From Mucilaginibacter gotjawali (GTDB lineage: Bacteria; Bacteroidota; Bacteroidia; Sphingobacteriales; Sphingobacteriaceae), in NCBI RefSeq assembly GCF_002355435.1, contig NZ_AP017313.1:5084001-5148000 (forward strand): a stretch of 64,000 nt of DNA, in the 5' to 3' direction. Position 1 is the first letter of the stretch. Each line of letters opens with the position of its first letter. Of this stretch, positions 27,336 to 37,848 are shown one piece after another. Below the pieces are notes generated by a model. That model made no database searches. It saw nothing but the letters and a program-made list of their open reading frames with translations, and was not told where the DNA came from. Made by a program: the position numbers and the translations under genes.

Positions 27336-30300
27336 ATGAACATTAAAAGGCCGTTGTTTAAAGCAATCGGGAAGCAAACACAAAAGGTTCTTCCTGTATT
27401 AATTTTACTTCTCTTTGTTTTTAATGCAGCGTACAGCGCCAGAACCGTAACTGCAATCTCCGTAGGATCACAAACAGGTACAGCTACCTTTGGCACAGGA
27501 ACTTCGGTTACCTATACCATTACATTAACCAGGGGTGGTAATAACGCTACCGGGTCTGATGCAATAAGCATAAGTGCATGGAGCCCGAGTACGCCAACGG
27601 GAGTTACAGCTACTTTCAGCCCTGCTTCTCCTTATAATTGCAACCTCGTTACAACCGTCACCTTAACTTTAACAACTACCGCAGCAACCGTTGCCGGTGC
27701 ATATACTTTTACCGTAAAAAATATTGATGCAAACGGCGGTGGTACTTCAACATCAACCGGCACCTTAACCTTACTGCCAACCACCCCAACCATAAGCGGA
27801 GGCGGTTCTGGCTGCGCGGGGGGCATAACACTTACCGCTTCAGGCGGTTCGCCGTCCGGCGGAACATACAACTGGTATAATGTTTCAACCGGCGGAAGTG
27901 TGCTGGCTACCGGAACCACTTACCCGCCAACAGCAGCCGGTACCTATTATGCATCATACACGTCCTCTTCGGTAGAAGGCGCCCGCAGCTCAGGAACGGC
28001 GGTAACTTTAACAGGCGGGCCGATCATTTCAACTGCTCCAACCAGCCCGACGAGCGGTTTATATTTGTCTTATCCATTTACAGGCAATACCACCGACGCA
28101 TCAGGTAATAGCAATAACGGAACCATCCGCGGCACAGTAACGGCAACAGCCGACAGGTATAATGCCAGCAACAGCGCATATAAGTTTAATGGATCTACGG
28201 GATATATTTCTACCGCCACAGGCATAGCCGCGCCCGGGCCACAAAATCTTTCCATCAGCGTGTGGTTTAATACAAGTACTGCCGGAGGGATGCTGGTAGG
28301 TTACAGCGCTTCGCAAACTGGGCTGGGCTCTCAATATGACCGGCATATTTATATGGATAATTCGGGCTATGTATATTTTGGCCTGTACGCTACTTCAACC
28401 GGCACCGCTAATACAATAGTGTCAACATCAGCCTATGCTGACGGAACCTGGCACCATGCTGTTGCAACATGCTCAACTACCTCTGGAAGCTGCCTGTATA
28501 TTGACGGGGAACTACAGTCCTCAAGTTCAACCATGACGGCGCCCGAAACTTATACAGGCAACGGCTACTGGCGGGTGGGCTATAATAATTTAGCCGGATG
28601 GACGAATCCCCCAACTGATTATTATTTCACAGGTTCACTGGATGATATAGCGGTTTATAACACCGCTATAAGCGCATCGCAGGTTTATACATTGTATGGA
28701 GCGGGTAGCGCGCCAACCTGCGCTAACAGCACTCTTGCACTACAAGTTAATACGGTTAGTGGTGATACTTATTCATGGACGGGCCCAAACAGTTTTACAT
28801 CAACATCACAAAACCCTACGGTTTCAACCAGCGCAACAACAGCTATGGCGGGTACTTATACCTGCACGGTTACCAGCCCAGGCGGCTGTACTTCATCCAT
28901 TGACGTTACTGCTGTTGTAAATGCCGCGCCAACTTCTGCATTCACAGCATCTTCATCAGTGATCATAGGCGCTAACGCGACCATAACTTACAGTGGCACC
29001 TATTCAGCGAGCAATACCTACACCTGGAATTTTAACGGCGGCACTATTGCCTCCGGGTCTGGCGTTGGCCCTTATACCGTCAATTGGTCCACGTCGGGCT
29101 CAAAAACGGTAACACTTACGGTAACAAACTCAGGGGGCTGTTCCTCTACATCAACTCAAACAGTTACCGTAGGTTCGTACGGCAATTATGCTTTTAGCGA
29201 TCCGATCACTTTGAACAGCGCCTCACTGGGTATAACATCTAATTTAACAAACTTTCCGGCTTTGCTAAGTATCCAGGATAATAACCTGATTATTTCAGGG
29301 GCTTGTACCGATAAGGTGTATTACCCAAATGGACCAAATTATGACTTTGCTTTTTATGACAATACAACAGGGGCCGAATGCTATTACCAGGTGGAGAGCT
29401 ACAACCAAACCACGGGTACCTTACTTGTTTGGGTGCAGATACCCACGCTGACCTACGCCACTAATAAAAGTATAACATTTTACTATGGCTCAACATCGCC
29501 ATCAACAACCCATAATACGGCTTTTTATCAAAACACCTGGGCAAGTGATTACAAAGGTGTATTCCATTTTAATGAATCGAGCTATTCGGGTTCAGTTACA
29601 GACGGCTCCTCAGGTGCGCATACCGGTACTACCAGCGGCATGACCTCTGCGGACCTTGTTACCGGAAAAATAGGCACTGCCTATTCATTTAACGGCTCTT
29701 CAAAAAAAATCACATTTGGCTCCATCCCCATCACCGGTACTTTTACACTTTCGGCATGGGTTAAGTTAGCTGCGATAAACATAGACCAAAAAGTAATGAC
29801 CAATCAATCAGCCGCAGGAAACAGCAGTGGCGGATATAAGCTTGGCGTTTATACCAATAATTACCCGGAAACAGAATCCGGCACAGCCGGCGACAGAGGT
29901 TCGACACCATTCCCAACCGCATTTACAACCGGTACCTGGCATTATATACAGGGTGTTTATACCGGATCAACGCTAAGCACTTATGTTGATGGCTCGGCTT
30001 ATGAAGTTTTAAGCACAACTAACAACCCCTCGGGTACCAATCCTTTTTATATAGGCGTAGGCGAAGGCGGAACTCAATATTACTTCAATGGCATTATTGA
30101 CGAAGCCAGGGTATCATCCACTGCTAAAAGCGCCGATTGGATAAAAGCCGAATATGCTGACCAAAATAACCCCACAACTTTTACAACAGTTGGCTCAACC
30201 TCAACAAACAGCACCAACGCGGCCACCATATCGGGTGCATTAACCTATACCTGGACAGGTTCAACCAGCACCGACCCCACCGTTGCGTCAAACTGGAACA

Positions 30301-32705
30301 ATACCACCGCCGGAACCACCAGCCAGTTACCGGCGTTTGACGGCAGCGCCACATTAGTGATACCGGCCGGGTTAACCAATTACCCTTCATTAACAGCCGA
30401 TGCAAGCTTATATGGCTTAACCATAGCCAGCGGCGCTTCGTTAAATTTAAACGGCCATACCCTGAGCGTGGGCTGCAATATTTACAATAGCTCAGGCGGT
30501 CAGATTTTGTATGGGAGCACCCTTACATCAGGCATCACCTGGAACGGATCGGCTTCAACACAAACTTATACCGGCTCCAGTACCTCAAATACGGCTCAAT
30601 TGGGAAACATGACCATAAATAACTCCGCAGCAGGAACCGTTACCCTTAGCGGCGGCCCTGTTGATATCTATAATACACTTACCATAACAAAGGGGAACCT
30701 GGTGATAGGCTCTTCGCCTGCGGCTTTAACATTAAAAAGTACAGCCGCGCAAACTGCAAGTGTAGCCGCCATCCCAGCCGCGTATTCAATCACCGGGAAT
30801 GTAACCGCCGAACGTTTTATTACCGGAGGAAACACCTACCTCGGTGGTAAGTGGATCTACCGGAACTACCGGTTAATGTCTTCACCTGTAAATGAAGGCG
30901 TAAACAGCGGCAATTATCCGTATAGCTTAAATTATTTGGGCGCCAGTACCATTATTACAGGTTGCACTTCGTCCTATGCCACGTATTCAGGAAACCCGAG
31001 CTTGTATTTGTATAACGAAGCTTATACACCCTCCAATTTTAGCTTTACGAGCGGTAACTTCATTGGTGTCAGCAATATCAATAACACTGCTGCAAGCGGC
31101 CATATCACTACTACCGATGCCGCCCATCCCTCGGCAAATGTGTATGCAGGAGACGGATTTATGATGTATTTCAGGGGTAATAATATTAATAACCTTACCG
31201 GCTCGCCCAGTAAAACAAGCGCCCCCTATGTTGCACCCGAAAATGTGATCTTCTCAACCACCGGAAATTTAAACCAGGGTACCTATTCGGTGGTATCATG
31301 GACAGGTGCTGCGGGCCTGATGTACACAACAAGCAACGCAGGCAACTCCTCCGTACGCGGCTTTAACCTGGTAGGGAACCCCTACCCCAGTTCAATTGAC
31401 TGGAGCACCTTCAGCAACTCAAGTTCATCCGCGGCTATTTACGGGTTACATGTAAATCCCACCATTTATATCTTAAACCCCGTTACCAGTAACTTCGACA
31501 CCTACAATGCAACCACTAATATAGCCACGGGGAGTGCAAGCAAGATTATATCAAGCGGGCAGGGCTTTTTTGTACAGGCCAACGCAGCTTCGCCGACGCT
31601 CACCTTTACCGAGAACGCTAAAACAAGTACCCAGGTTAGCGGCAGCAACCTGCTATTGGGTACTCCGGACGCACAAAGCGCCTATAATAGCTATTTACGA
31701 ATGAAACTGGTGACCGATACCCTTAATAATGATGAAATCGTCATTGGGTTTAACAGCACATCGTCTGTTAAATTTAATGGCGCTGAAGATGCTCAGTTTA
31801 TGCCCGGTTCCGGGTCGGCTCAATCCATCGCCGCCTTGAGCGCGGATAGTGTAAGTACCGCTGTAAAATGGGTTCCCTTACCTAAAAGTGCTCTTAGCCA
31901 GGCCATCAGGCTAAACGTTTCAGCAAAGGCAAGCGGCACCTATACGTTAATACGGACGGATTTTAAAGCCATACCGAAACTTTACCAGGTTTGGTTGATG
32001 GATAATTACAAAAAAGATTCGCTTGATATCCGGAACAATACCACCTACACCTTTGATATCAGTCATTCCGACACCGCCAGTTTTGGCAACAACCGCTTCA
32101 AAGTGGTTGTACGCCAGGACCCGGCATTAATGGTGCATTTATTGAATTTTATTGCAAACAAGATAACAGGGGGGGCACAGATTATCTGGGTAACTGAAAA
32201 CGAAGCAAATTACACCAATTTCACGGTTGAAAGAAGTATTGACGGGGGAAAAACCTATACGGTTTTAGGGGGCGCTGCATCCAATGATCTTGGCACCTAT
32301 AGCTATTTGGATAAAAGCCCTGTAACCGGCGCAAACCTTTATCGCCTGCAGATTGTTGACCTTAACGGTACCATCAGCTACTCAAATATTGCAACAGTAA
32401 TGTACGGTAAAACAACAAGCCTGGTTAAAACCGGAATTGTTGTGTACCCCAACCCGGCGAGTACTATTATTAACTTAGCAATAGCGCCCGGATTTAATTC
32501 GAATACGGGCTCATCCCAGGGATCAACAACAACCTATGAAGTTCAAATCGCAAATATTTTGGGTGCAACTGTAATTAAAACAACAACCAGCCAGCAAAGC
32601 TGGCAATCAAACATAAGTGCATTAATGCCCGGCACTTACGTCATTAATGTAACCAATGCAAAGGATAACAGCGCCGTAGGGCAAACAACATTCATTAAGT
32701 TATAA
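27336..32705 (+). CDS. T9SS array member C, LamG/PKD/DUF2341 surface protein
   Basis: A 1,789-residue secreted protein. I chose the ATG at 27336 (MNIKRPLF...), which gives a signal peptide ending NAAYSA. The open frame begins 12 codons earlier. Order of domains: a beta-sandwich (about 35-150, GSQTGTATFGTG, also present in F); a LamG/concanavalin-like domain (about 240-455); an Ig-like and a PKD domain (about 460-610, YTWNFNGG); DUF2341 (about 617-730); a second LamG (about 740-945); the WTG...SNW motif (970); and the shared module from ERFITGG (about 1157). The tail is a T9SS type A sorting domain. LamG and PKD domains suggest carbohydrate or protein binding at the cell surface; this is inference. 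Confidence 0.87.
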   Translation: MNIKRPLFKAIGKQTQKVLPVLILLLFVFNAAYSARTVTAISVGSQTGTATFGTGTSVTYTITLTRGGNNATGSDAISISAWSPSTPTGVTATFSPASPYNCNLVTTVTLTLTTTAATVAGAYTFTVKNIDANGGGTSTSTGTLTLLPTTPTISGGGSGCAGGITLTASGGSPSGGTYNWYNVSTGGSVLATGTTYPPTAAGTYYASYTSSSVEGARSSGTAVTLTGGPIISTAPTSPTSGLYLSYPFTGNTTDASGNSNNGTIRGTVTATADRYNASNSAYKFNGSTGYISTATGIAAPGPQNLSISVWFNTSTAGGMLVGYSASQTGLGSQYDRHIYMDNSGYVYFGLYATSTGTANTIVSTSAYADGTWHHAVATCSTTSGSCLYIDGELQSSSSTMTAPETYTGNGYWRVGYNNLAGWTNPPTDYYFTGSLDDIAVYNTAISASQVYTLYGAGSAPTCANSTLALQVNTVSGDTYSWTGPNSFTSTSQNPTVSTSATTAMAGTYTCTVTSPGGCTSSIDVTAVVNAAPTSAFTASSSVIIGANATITYSGTYSASNTYTWNFNGGTIASGSGVGPYTVNWSTSGSKTVTLTVTNSGGCSSTSTQTVTVGSYGNYAFSDPITLNSASLGITSNLTNFPALLSIQDNNLIISGACTDKVYYPNGPNYDFAFYDNTTGAECYYQVESYNQTTGTLLVWVQIPTLTYATNKSITFYYGSTSPSTTHNTAFYQNTWASDYKGVFHFNESSYSGSVTDGSSGAHTGTTSGMTSADLVTGKIGTAYSFNGSSKKITFGSIPITGTFTLSAWVKLAAINIDQKVMTNQSAAGNSSGGYKLGVYTNNYPETESGTAGDRGSTPFPTAFTTGTWHYIQGVYTGSTLSTYVDGSAYEVLSTTNNPSGTNPFYIGVGEGGTQYYFNGIIDEARVSSTAKSADWIKAEYADQNNPTTFTTVGSTSTNSTNAATISGALTYTWTGSTSTDPTVASNWNNTTAGTTSQLPAFDGSATLVIPAGLTNYPSLTADASLYGLTIASGASLNLNGHTLSVGCNIYNSSGGQILYGSTLTSGITWNGSASTQTYTGSSTSNTAQLGNMTINNSAAGTVTLSGGPVDIYNTLTITKGNLVIGSSPAALTLKSTAAQTASVAAIPAAYSITGNVTAERFITGGNTYLGGKWIYRNYRLMSSPVNEGVNSGNYPYSLNYLGASTIITGCTSSYATYSGNPSLYLYNEAYTPSNFSFTSGNFIGVSNINNTAASGHITTTDAAHPSANVYAGDGFMMYFRGNNINNLTGSPSKTSAPYVAPENVIFSTTGNLNQGTYSVVSWTGAAGLMYTTSNAGNSSVRGFNLVGNPYPSSIDWSTFSNSSSSAAIYGLHVNPTIYILNPVTSNFDTYNATTNIATGSASKIISSGQGFFVQANAASPTLTFTENAKTSTQVSGSNLLLGTPDAQSAYNSYLRMKLVTDTLNNDEIVIGFNSTSSVKFNGAEDAQFMPGSGSAQSIAALSADSVSTAVKWVPLPKSALSQAIRLNVSAKASGTYTLIRTDFKAIPKLYQVWLMDNYKKDSLDIRNNTTYTFDISHSDTASFGNNRFKVVVRQDPALMVHLLNFIANKITGGAQIIWVTENEANYTNFTVERSIDGGKTYTVLGGAASNDLGTYSYLDKSPVTGANLYRLQIVDLNGTISYSNIATVMYGKTTSLVKTGIVVYPNPASTIINLAIAPGFNSNTGSSQGSTTTYEVQIANILGATVIKTTTSQQSWQSNISALMPGTYVINVTNAKDNSAVGQTTFIKL

Positions 32706-32777
32706 TTCAATAAAAAGTTACCCTGATTTTTAAATCGGTGCAGGAAGGGTCTTATTGCTTTTAACCTACAATGTCAT

Positions 32778-33323
32778 TCACAATAATCCGGGCTTGATCT
32801 TTTCGGCAAATTCCTTTGCAAATTTATTGAGCTTAGGCTGTATCACGATAGCACAATAGGAGTTATGCGGATTATTGGCGAAGTAATTCTGGTGATAATC
32901 CTCCGCTTTATAAAATGTTGAAGCAGGGGTAATTTCAGTAACAATAGGCTTATTATAAACCTTTTCCCCTGTCAACATTTTTACCATTACTTCGGCCTGC
33001 CGCTTTTGCTCTTCGTCGTAATAAAATATGGCCGACCTGTATTGAGTACCCACATCCGCTCCCTGGCGGTTAAGCGTAGTTGGATCATGCGTTTTAAAAA
33101 ACACCAGCAATAACTCCTCAAAAGTTATCTCTTCAGGATTGTATTCAATATCAATTACTTCGGCATGACCTGTCGTGCCGGTGCAAACTTCTTTATACGA
33201 TGGGTTTTCGGTATCGCCTCCCATATAACCGGAGGCTATATTTTTAACGCCTTTCAGGCTTAAAAAAACGGCTTCCGTACACCAGAAACAGCCGTTGCCA
33301 AATGTTATTCTTTTTAAATTCAT
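32778..33323 (-). CDS. msrA: Peptide-methionine (S)-S-oxide reductase MsrA
   Basis: A 181-residue MsrA that reduces methionine-S-sulfoxide in oxidised proteins. The active-site motif GNGCFWCTEA holds the catalytic Cys12. Other conserved segments are GYMGGDTENPSYKEVCTGTTGHAEV, FFKTHDPTTLNRQGADVGTQYRS and EDYHQNYF. A resolving Cys is in NSYCAIV. There is no signal peptide, so it is cytoplasmic. It is the only reverse-strand gene inside the T9SS array and looks functionally unrelated to it. Confidence 0.96.
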   Translation of the reverse strand: MNLKRITFGNGCFWCTEAVFLSLKGVKNIASGYMGGDTENPSYKEVCTGTTGHAEVIDIEYNPEEITFEELLLVFFKTHDPTTLNRQGADVGTQYRSAIFYYDEEQKRQAEVMVKMLTGEKVYNKPIVTEITPASTFYKAEDYHQNYFANNPHNSYCAIVIQPKLNKFAKEFAEKIKPGLL

Positions 33324-33783
33324 GATATATTATTTACGAAGTTATGATAAAATAGATTTTATAACGGGTAAAGCTGTTAAAATTGCAAATCGATTACAAG
33401 GCATTTACCAGGATTTAGAACAATGATTAAAAATTCGCTAAACAATAAAATATAATACAATGGTTAATATTTTTCTTTTCAATAATAATCAAAAATGAGT
33501 TAAATTTTAATTTTTATATATAAAGAAATTATCACCCAGGAACAATAATCCGCTATTTATCAAACAAATAGCGGGCAGTTGCCATATAACGCAACCCATG
33601 TTAATATGTTAGTAATAACTACCGCTACATAATAAATACTATTAGTTAATTAGTTCCATCCCCTAATGCAAAATGCGGTAGTTTGATAATTATTGAAGCG
33701 TTATTTCCAGGTTTCAATTATTAATGAAATAAACACCAGGCACCTCAGGGGGGACTTAAAAGCTTTAGAAAACAGTGTATATT
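33324..33783. other. Intergenic region between msrA and member D
   Basis: About 460 AT-rich bases holding both 5' leaders. AACTACCGC (33617-33625) and GCGGTAGTT (33675-33683) form a perfect nine-base inverted repeat about 50 bp apart, possibly an operator pair or a long-loop stem. No gene is supported. Confidence 0.45.
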
Positions 33784-36700
33784 GTGAAAGTTAGTTTCAA
33801 AATCCTTCTTTGCTCAATAACTTTAGTATTATTCATTAATAATATATTTGCGCAGGCGCCCAGCATCAGCTATGCTACCCCGGTAAATGTTTATACAGTC
33901 GGTACAGCCATCACGCCTTTAGTGCCGACAAACACCGGCGGTTCAGTATCAACAACAACGCTTGCAACAACCAGTGTTTCGGGCCCAAGCGGCATGGGGT
34001 TAAACCCGGCCGGTAACCTGTATGTAACGCAATACACAAACGCCTCTGTCACTTATTACAACTCAAGTGTTACGTATATCGGCACTTTTGGATCAGGGTT
34101 TACCAATCCTGACGGTATCGTATTTGATGCTGCCGGGAACGCCTATATTGTAGATGCCGGCGCAGGTTCTGTATTTAAAATAACCACTGGCGGCGTTAAA
34201 TCGACTTTCGTTTCCGGGCTGACCAACCCACTCGGCATCGGCATAGATGCTTCCGGCAATATATTTGTAGCTGTTACAGGCAGTAACCAGGTAAAAAAAT
34301 ACTCAAGCGCCGGAGCATTATTACTGACCATTACCACCAACGTAAGTTCACCAACTGATGTAAGGGTAGATGCTTCCGGCAATATTTATGTGTTAAACTA
34401 CGGAACCAACAGAATCACCAAATATACATCGGCCGGTGTTTATTCATCAATATTTGCATCCGGGTTTAACGGCCCCTACACTATGTTTATCGGATCAACC
34501 GGAAACGTTTACGTAGGCGATTCAGGTAATAATAAAGTTATCATTTATAATTCGGCAGGAACGGTACTAAACACGATAACAGTAACCGATCCCGAAGGGG
34601 TAACCACTGACGCAAGCGGCGATATTTTTATATCCAGTTACAGCGGTAATAAAATATACGAATATCCGCCAATGGGAGGCTATACCATCTCGGGCACACT
34701 GCCGGCGGGCTTAAGTTTCAGCACTTCAACCGGCACTATATCAGGCACGCCTACGGCATCATCAGCGGCAACCAATTATACCATCACCGCCTATAACACA
34801 ATCGGAAGCAGCAGTTGTACAATAAGCATAGCGGTTGGCAACACTGTTGCATGGCTGGGTTTTACCTCAACCGCGTGGGCCACCGGAACAAACTGGAGCA
34901 CCGCATCGCCGCCTGGTGTAAACGATGCTGTAAGCATTGGCGTGTCAGCATATACCGGGGCAAAAAAAGAACCATTATTAACAACAGCAGTTACCGTTGG
35001 CTCGATTACGTTTGGCAATAACGGCGGTAGTCATACCTTAACGGTAACGTCTCCTGGAGCGTTGACCATTGGAGGCAGCCTTACGATCCCAACCGCCGTA
35101 ACCCCTACTATAACGGGTTCCGGAGCTGTGAATATTGCGGCCGCAGGGATGGTAAACATCAACGGGACCGGCGTTTTAACACTCACGCAGCCCATCAGCT
35201 TTACGTTGATGTCGTCCGCATCCGGATCAGCATCTGTTGGTCAAATAACCACTACGTCTATCGCAGGCACGGCTGCGGATTCGATCCACGTTCAGCGGTA
35301 TTTAACCGGAGGGGCCGGTTACAGGGGATATCGCCTGCTTTCATCGCCGGTATATGCTGCAACAGTAAGTTCAAATAACGTTTACAATTTAAATTACCTG
35401 CGTGATCATACATTTCTGACGGGTACATCGGGAGTTGGAAATGGCTTCGACCAGGCTGGAAATCCCACGCTTTATTTATTCAGGGAAGATAAAGTCCCTT
35501 CAAATTCGACTTTTACCAGCGGTAATTTTTGGGGAATAAGCACTATTACGCCAAATTCACATTCAACCAGCAGTTATTCGGTAACAGGGGGCACACCAGG
35601 TGCAACAAGCTCCTTTAATATTCCGGCCAGTAACGGGTTTATGCTCTTTTTCAGGGGGGACAGGACAACAGTTAGCCCCTATGTTACCAGTACCGTACCG
35701 GTTGCCGCTACGGTAACTTCAACCGGCACCTTAAACGCAGGTACCATTGTAGTACATAATTGGTATACACCGGCTGCTGCAACTATGGGGTTTACCAGCG
35801 TTGTTGCAAATGCAGCGGTACGGGGCTATAACCTGGTTGGCAACCCTTACCCAAGCTCAATTGACTGGAGCACATTCAGCAACTCGAACCCGGCCGCTTC
35901 TATTTACGGCTTAAATGTTAATCCAACTATTTACATATTAAACCCTGTTACTAAAAATTACGATACCTATAACGCTGTAACCGGTATCGCTACCGGCAGC
36001 GCAACCAAAATTATTCCGAGCGGGCAGGGCTTTTTTGTTCAGGCAAATCTCGCTTCACCCTCTTTAACTTTTAATGAAAGCGCCAAAATAAATGCGCAGG
36101 TTACCGGCAGCAACCTGTTAATGGGCACACCGGAAACACAAAGTGCATATAACAGCTTCATCCGGTTTAGACTGTCTACCGATACCATTAATAAGAGCGA
36201 TATGGTTATCGGCTTCAACAATGCGTCGTCTACCAAATTTAATGGCAATGAAGATTCTGCATTCCATCCCGGTTCAGGCTCGTTACAAACCATTGCAGCA
36301 ATCAGCAGCGACAGTGTTTATACTGCTGAAAAATGGGTGCCTTTTCCAAAAAGCACAGCCAGCCAGGTAATCAGGCTTAACATTTCGGCAAGGGCAACAG
36401 GCGCATACACTTTGCAGCGGACGGATTATAAAGCAATACCACAACTATACCGGGTATGGCTGATGGATAAATACAAAAAAGATTCGCTTGATATCCGCAA
36501 TAATACTACGTATGCCTTTGACATTGATGTAGCTGATACAGCCAGTTACGGCAATAACCGTTTCCAGGTGATTGTGCGGCAGGACCCTGCCCTGATGGTT
36601 CACTTATTGAATTTTACTGCAACCAAATCAGAAAGCGGCTCCCGGGCAGTGTGGGTTACTGAAAATGAACAGAATTATACCTATTTTACCGTGGAGAGAA

Positions 36701-37179
36701 GCAATGATGGCGGCGTGACCTACAAAATCATAGGCGGGGCTTCTGCAAGTGGGCTTGGCACCTACAGCTATTTGGATAAAAGCCCGGCAATTGGGGCTAA
36801 CCTCTATCGGTTAAAGATAGTTGATCTTAACGGAACAACTACCTATTCAAATATTGTAACGCTGATGTACGGCAACACGGCAACACTTACAAAAACCGGA
36901 ATTGTGGCTTACCCTAACCCGGTAAAAACATTGCTTAATTTAAATATCGCTGCAGGCTTTAACAATAATTCCACGGCTGCTTTATCCATCTCATCGCTTC
37001 CGGTTTCGTACACGGTGGCAATTTCCAATATTTTAGGCGCAGTAATGATTAAAACCACAACTACCCAGCAAAACTGGCAAGCTGATGTTAGCGCATTTAT
37101 GCCCGGAACCTATGTAATAAAAGTAGTAAACAATAATGATAATACCACCGTTGGCCAGGCAACTTTCATTAAACTTTAA
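33784..37179 (+). CDS. T9SS array member D, NHL propeller inside an Ig-like domain
   Basis: About 1,131 residues from GTG 33784 (an in-frame GTG at 33775 adds three). The signal peptide ends IFAQ. The mature protein begins an Ig-like He_PIG repeat (ISYATPVNVYTVGTAITPL). This is interrupted by about 215 residues of NHL-type propeller blades (for example GIVFDAAGNAYIVDAGAG and GIGIDASGNIFVAVTGSN). The Ig repeat then resumes (YTISGTLPAGLSFST, GTISGTPTA). Next come the WLG...TNW motif, a short beta-rich stretch, the shared module from QRYLTGG, and a T9SS type A sorting domain (TFIKL). It resembles member E without the tandem Ig repeats. A sugar or protein binding role is plausible; function unknown. 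Confidence 0.86.
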   Translation: MKVSFKILLCSITLVLFINNIFAQAPSISYATPVNVYTVGTAITPLVPTNTGGSVSTTTLATTSVSGPSGMGLNPAGNLYVTQYTNASVTYYNSSVTYIGTFGSGFTNPDGIVFDAAGNAYIVDAGAGSVFKITTGGVKSTFVSGLTNPLGIGIDASGNIFVAVTGSNQVKKYSSAGALLLTITTNVSSPTDVRVDASGNIYVLNYGTNRITKYTSAGVYSSIFASGFNGPYTMFIGSTGNVYVGDSGNNKVIIYNSAGTVLNTITVTDPEGVTTDASGDIFISSYSGNKIYEYPPMGGYTISGTLPAGLSFSTSTGTISGTPTASSAATNYTITAYNTIGSSSCTISIAVGNTVAWLGFTSTAWATGTNWSTASPPGVNDAVSIGVSAYTGAKKEPLLTTAVTVGSITFGNNGGSHTLTVTSPGALTIGGSLTIPTAVTPTITGSGAVNIAAAGMVNINGTGVLTLTQPISFTLMSSASGSASVGQITTTSIAGTAADSIHVQRYLTGGAGYRGYRLLSSPVYAATVSSNNVYNLNYLRDHTFLTGTSGVGNGFDQAGNPTLYLFREDKVPSNSTFTSGNFWGISTITPNSHSTSSYSVTGGTPGATSSFNIPASNGFMLFFRGDRTTVSPYVTSTVPVAATVTSTGTLNAGTIVVHNWYTPAAATMGFTSVVANAAVRGYNLVGNPYPSSIDWSTFSNSNPAASIYGLNVNPTIYILNPVTKNYDTYNAVTGIATGSATKIIPSGQGFFVQANLASPSLTFNESAKINAQVTGSNLLMGTPETQSAYNSFIRFRLSTDTINKSDMVIGFNNASSTKFNGNEDSAFHPGSGSLQTIAAISSDSVYTAEKWVPFPKSTASQVIRLNISARATGAYTLQRTDYKAIPQLYRVWLMDKYKKDSLDIRNNTTYAFDIDVADTASYGNNRFQVIVRQDPALMVHLLNFTATKSESGSRAVWVTENEQNYTYFTVERSNDGGVTYKIIGGASASGLGTYSYLDKSPAIGANLYRLKIVDLNGTTTYSNIVTLMYGNTATLTKTGIVAYPNPVKTLLNLNIAAGFNNNSTAALSISSLPVSYTVAISNILGAVMIKTTTTQQNWQADVSAFMPGTYVIKVVNNNDNTTVGQATFIKL

Positions 37180-37348
37180 TTTTATACAACACGGCGGTTA
37201 AATGCGGCACAACTATCAAAAAACAAAAAACAATAAATAAGCACAATTTAAAATAGAGGGAATGTAAATATTAAAGCGAATATGTTTTGAAGTTAATAAA
37301 ACAAATTTTTTAATAATAATAATCAATACGATCCAATAATCATCAAAT

Positions 37349-37584
37349 TTTGTTAAAATGTTGGAAAATAGAATAGGTGTCGCAACAATTATATTTATTA
37401 TTTCGTATAACGCCCTTACCTGATCATGATTAGCAATGTGCGAGTGAGTTGTGCTTTAAACATTGAACAGGCTAAATAAAATTATTATAAATAACCCTGT
37501 TAATTTAAAGCGACCAGATAGCGCCTGACAAATGCTTTATGATAAGGCATTTTGAAAGAAAACTACACTGTCAAAAAAACAATT
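37349..37584 (+). promoter_or_regulatory. Conserved 5' block of member E (candidate structured leader)
   Basis: This block aligns collinearly with 44758-44990 upstream of member F. Shared landmarks are TTGTTAAAAT, TGTCGCAACAA (37378), TTTCGTATAA, GTGAGTT, GGCTAAA and ATAACCCT. CCTGATCA (37419-37426) pairs with TGAACAGG (37464-37471) around a 37-nt loop, with one mismatch. Spacing from stem to leader ATG is 113 nt in both. A conserved cis-regulatory RNA or promoter-operator region is inferred. Confidence 0.6.
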
Positions 37585-37848
37585 ATGGCGATACTCATAA
37601 ACCATTATTATTTTTCTCCTGCAAGTGATTCAAAACACTTGCTGAAAATCCCAATTGCTGAGATGCAAAAAGGAACTTCGGTAAATAAATATAAATCAAA
37701 GAAATATCACAACATATTAAAACTCTCCAATTTCTGTAGTTTAAATTCCAAAAACTGGAATGCTAACGCGGTCTTTATGGCGAATAGTGGCTCAAAAAGG
37801 CTTCGGTTTAATATTTGTATGGAGGATTTTCAAAGTTTGGCAATATGA
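37585..37848 (+). CDS. Leader ORF of member E, stop overlaps the giant gene
   Basis: 87 codons, MAILINHYYFS...FQSLAI, starting in the conserved context ACAATTATGGCGA. Its TGA overlaps the ATG at 37845 (ATGA). The member F leader has the same start (MATLKNRYYFS), the same end (LQSLVS) and the same ATGA overlap, while the middles have diverged. This suggests a translated leader coupled to the giant gene. Alternatively the similarity may be inherited non-coding sequence. An upstream in-frame TTG at 37552 is less likely as start. Confidence 0.55.
   Translation: MAILINHYYFSPASDSKHLLKIPIAEMQKGTSVNKYKSKKYHNILKLSNFCSLNSKNWNANAVFMANSGSKRLRFNICMEDFQSLAI

Noticed and set aside
37821..37825. GGAGG as a Shine-Dalgarno site for member E
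   Set aside because: It is 20 or more bases from the ATG at 37845, lies inside the leader ORF, and this phylum does not rely on Shine-Dalgarno pairing.
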